The notes under the pieces were generated by a model that worked only from the letters and a program-made list of their open reading frames with translations, ran no database searches and was not told the origin of the DNA. The position numbers were made by a program, and so were the translations under genes. From Odontocerum albicorne (taxonomy: Eukaryota; Arthropoda; Insecta; Trichoptera; Odontoceridae), in NCBI GenBank assembly GCA_949825065.1, contig OX463854.1, positions 15,752,549 to 15,816,548 on the forward strand: a stretch of 64,000 bases of DNA. The letters run 5' to 3'. This document shows positions 63,641-64,000 of the stretch, piece by piece; position 1 is the stretch's first letter; each line of letters begins with the position of its first letter.

Positions 63641-64000
63641 AGCAAGTTGTCAGGGTGGACTTAAGTATGTGCCTTCGGACTAAGGAATTGATTTTCACTA
63701 ACATCAAAACGTGTGAATTTCTAGATTCATTACATTATCGGTAGAACAAGTGTGAAATAACATTGTTTTTATTCGAAAAAGCTTTTGGAAGAATGCTCAC
63801 TAAGGGTGTTTTGGATAGAAAAACTTCAGTTCTCTCGAACTTATATTTACACAGAGTAAACATTTAAGTGCCGTTGATTTAGGTGAAGAAGTTAAGTTTT
63901 ATTTATTCATTAAAATATATGTGTACGAGACTAGTGTCCAACAGACAAAAGCAATATTTACTTAACAAAAGATAAAATATTAACTTCAAAAATCAGCACA
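63641..64000. other. AT-rich end of window, nothing recognised
   Basis: No feature was seen. Confidence 0.45.

Overview
This window is AT-rich, intron-poor eukaryotic DNA with no host gene that I can support from the sequence. It looks like an insect genome. The evidence is four Tc1/mariner-superfamily elements or fragments, a hAT-like transposon, Penelope-like elements, RTE-like and CR1/Jockey-like non-LTR debris, and many tRNA-headed SINEs. The LINE 3' ends (a CTACCCCGACAGG-type block followed by ATGT repeats) and the SINE tails (GGAAGAGATTGCCACCTGGC followed by AATAAGCCCGCCAG) resemble repeats I associate with Lepidoptera. That order-level assignment is an inference.

Layout. Positions 1-19300 are mostly single-copy-looking AT-rich DNA with short tandem repeats (1690, 4024, 4849, 6490, 10350, 12271), several CpG-rich pockets (1900, 3800, 6310, 8340, 14420, 19040), scattered SINEs and two foldback elements (8121, 16862). 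Positions 19378-23320 hold degenerate RTE-like LINE copies and two palindromic Penelope-like (PLE) insertions, each flanked by a 12-13 bp target duplication. One PLE lies inside a LINE and the other contains an intact-looking GIY-YIG endonuclease domain. All four arms carry the same 45-nt hammerhead-like motif. Positions 24000-27335 are SINE and LINE debris.

Positions 27936-30306 are a complete-ended, internally broken hAT-like transposon with 8-bp target duplications. Position 30922 starts a deleted mariner, and 35205 a TIR element nested in a SINE. Positions 38000-41900 are LINE and SINE debris plus a 67-bp triplication. Positions 43780-45767 carry mariner remnants, one with both TIRs. Positions 46642-52180 are mainly SINEs, a 36-bp minisatellite and a second LINE type with a GAA tail. 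Positions 52762-63170 hold more LINE, SINE, mariner, CR1 and foldback pieces. A further GC-rich pocket is at 63380.

How the parts relate: autonomous-type coding sequences (RTE-like RT, CR1-like RT, PLE endonuclease, mariner, hAT-like) are all truncated, frameshifted or deleted, apart from the PLE endonuclease domain. Short non-autonomous elements dominate by copy number, and two SINE families with different 5' parts share one 3' tail. The CpG-rich pockets in an otherwise gene-free stretch could be cis-regulatory DNA of a neighbouring gene, but nothing here proves it. Coordinates of repeat edges are usually good to about 10-30 bases; edges given with target duplications are exact.
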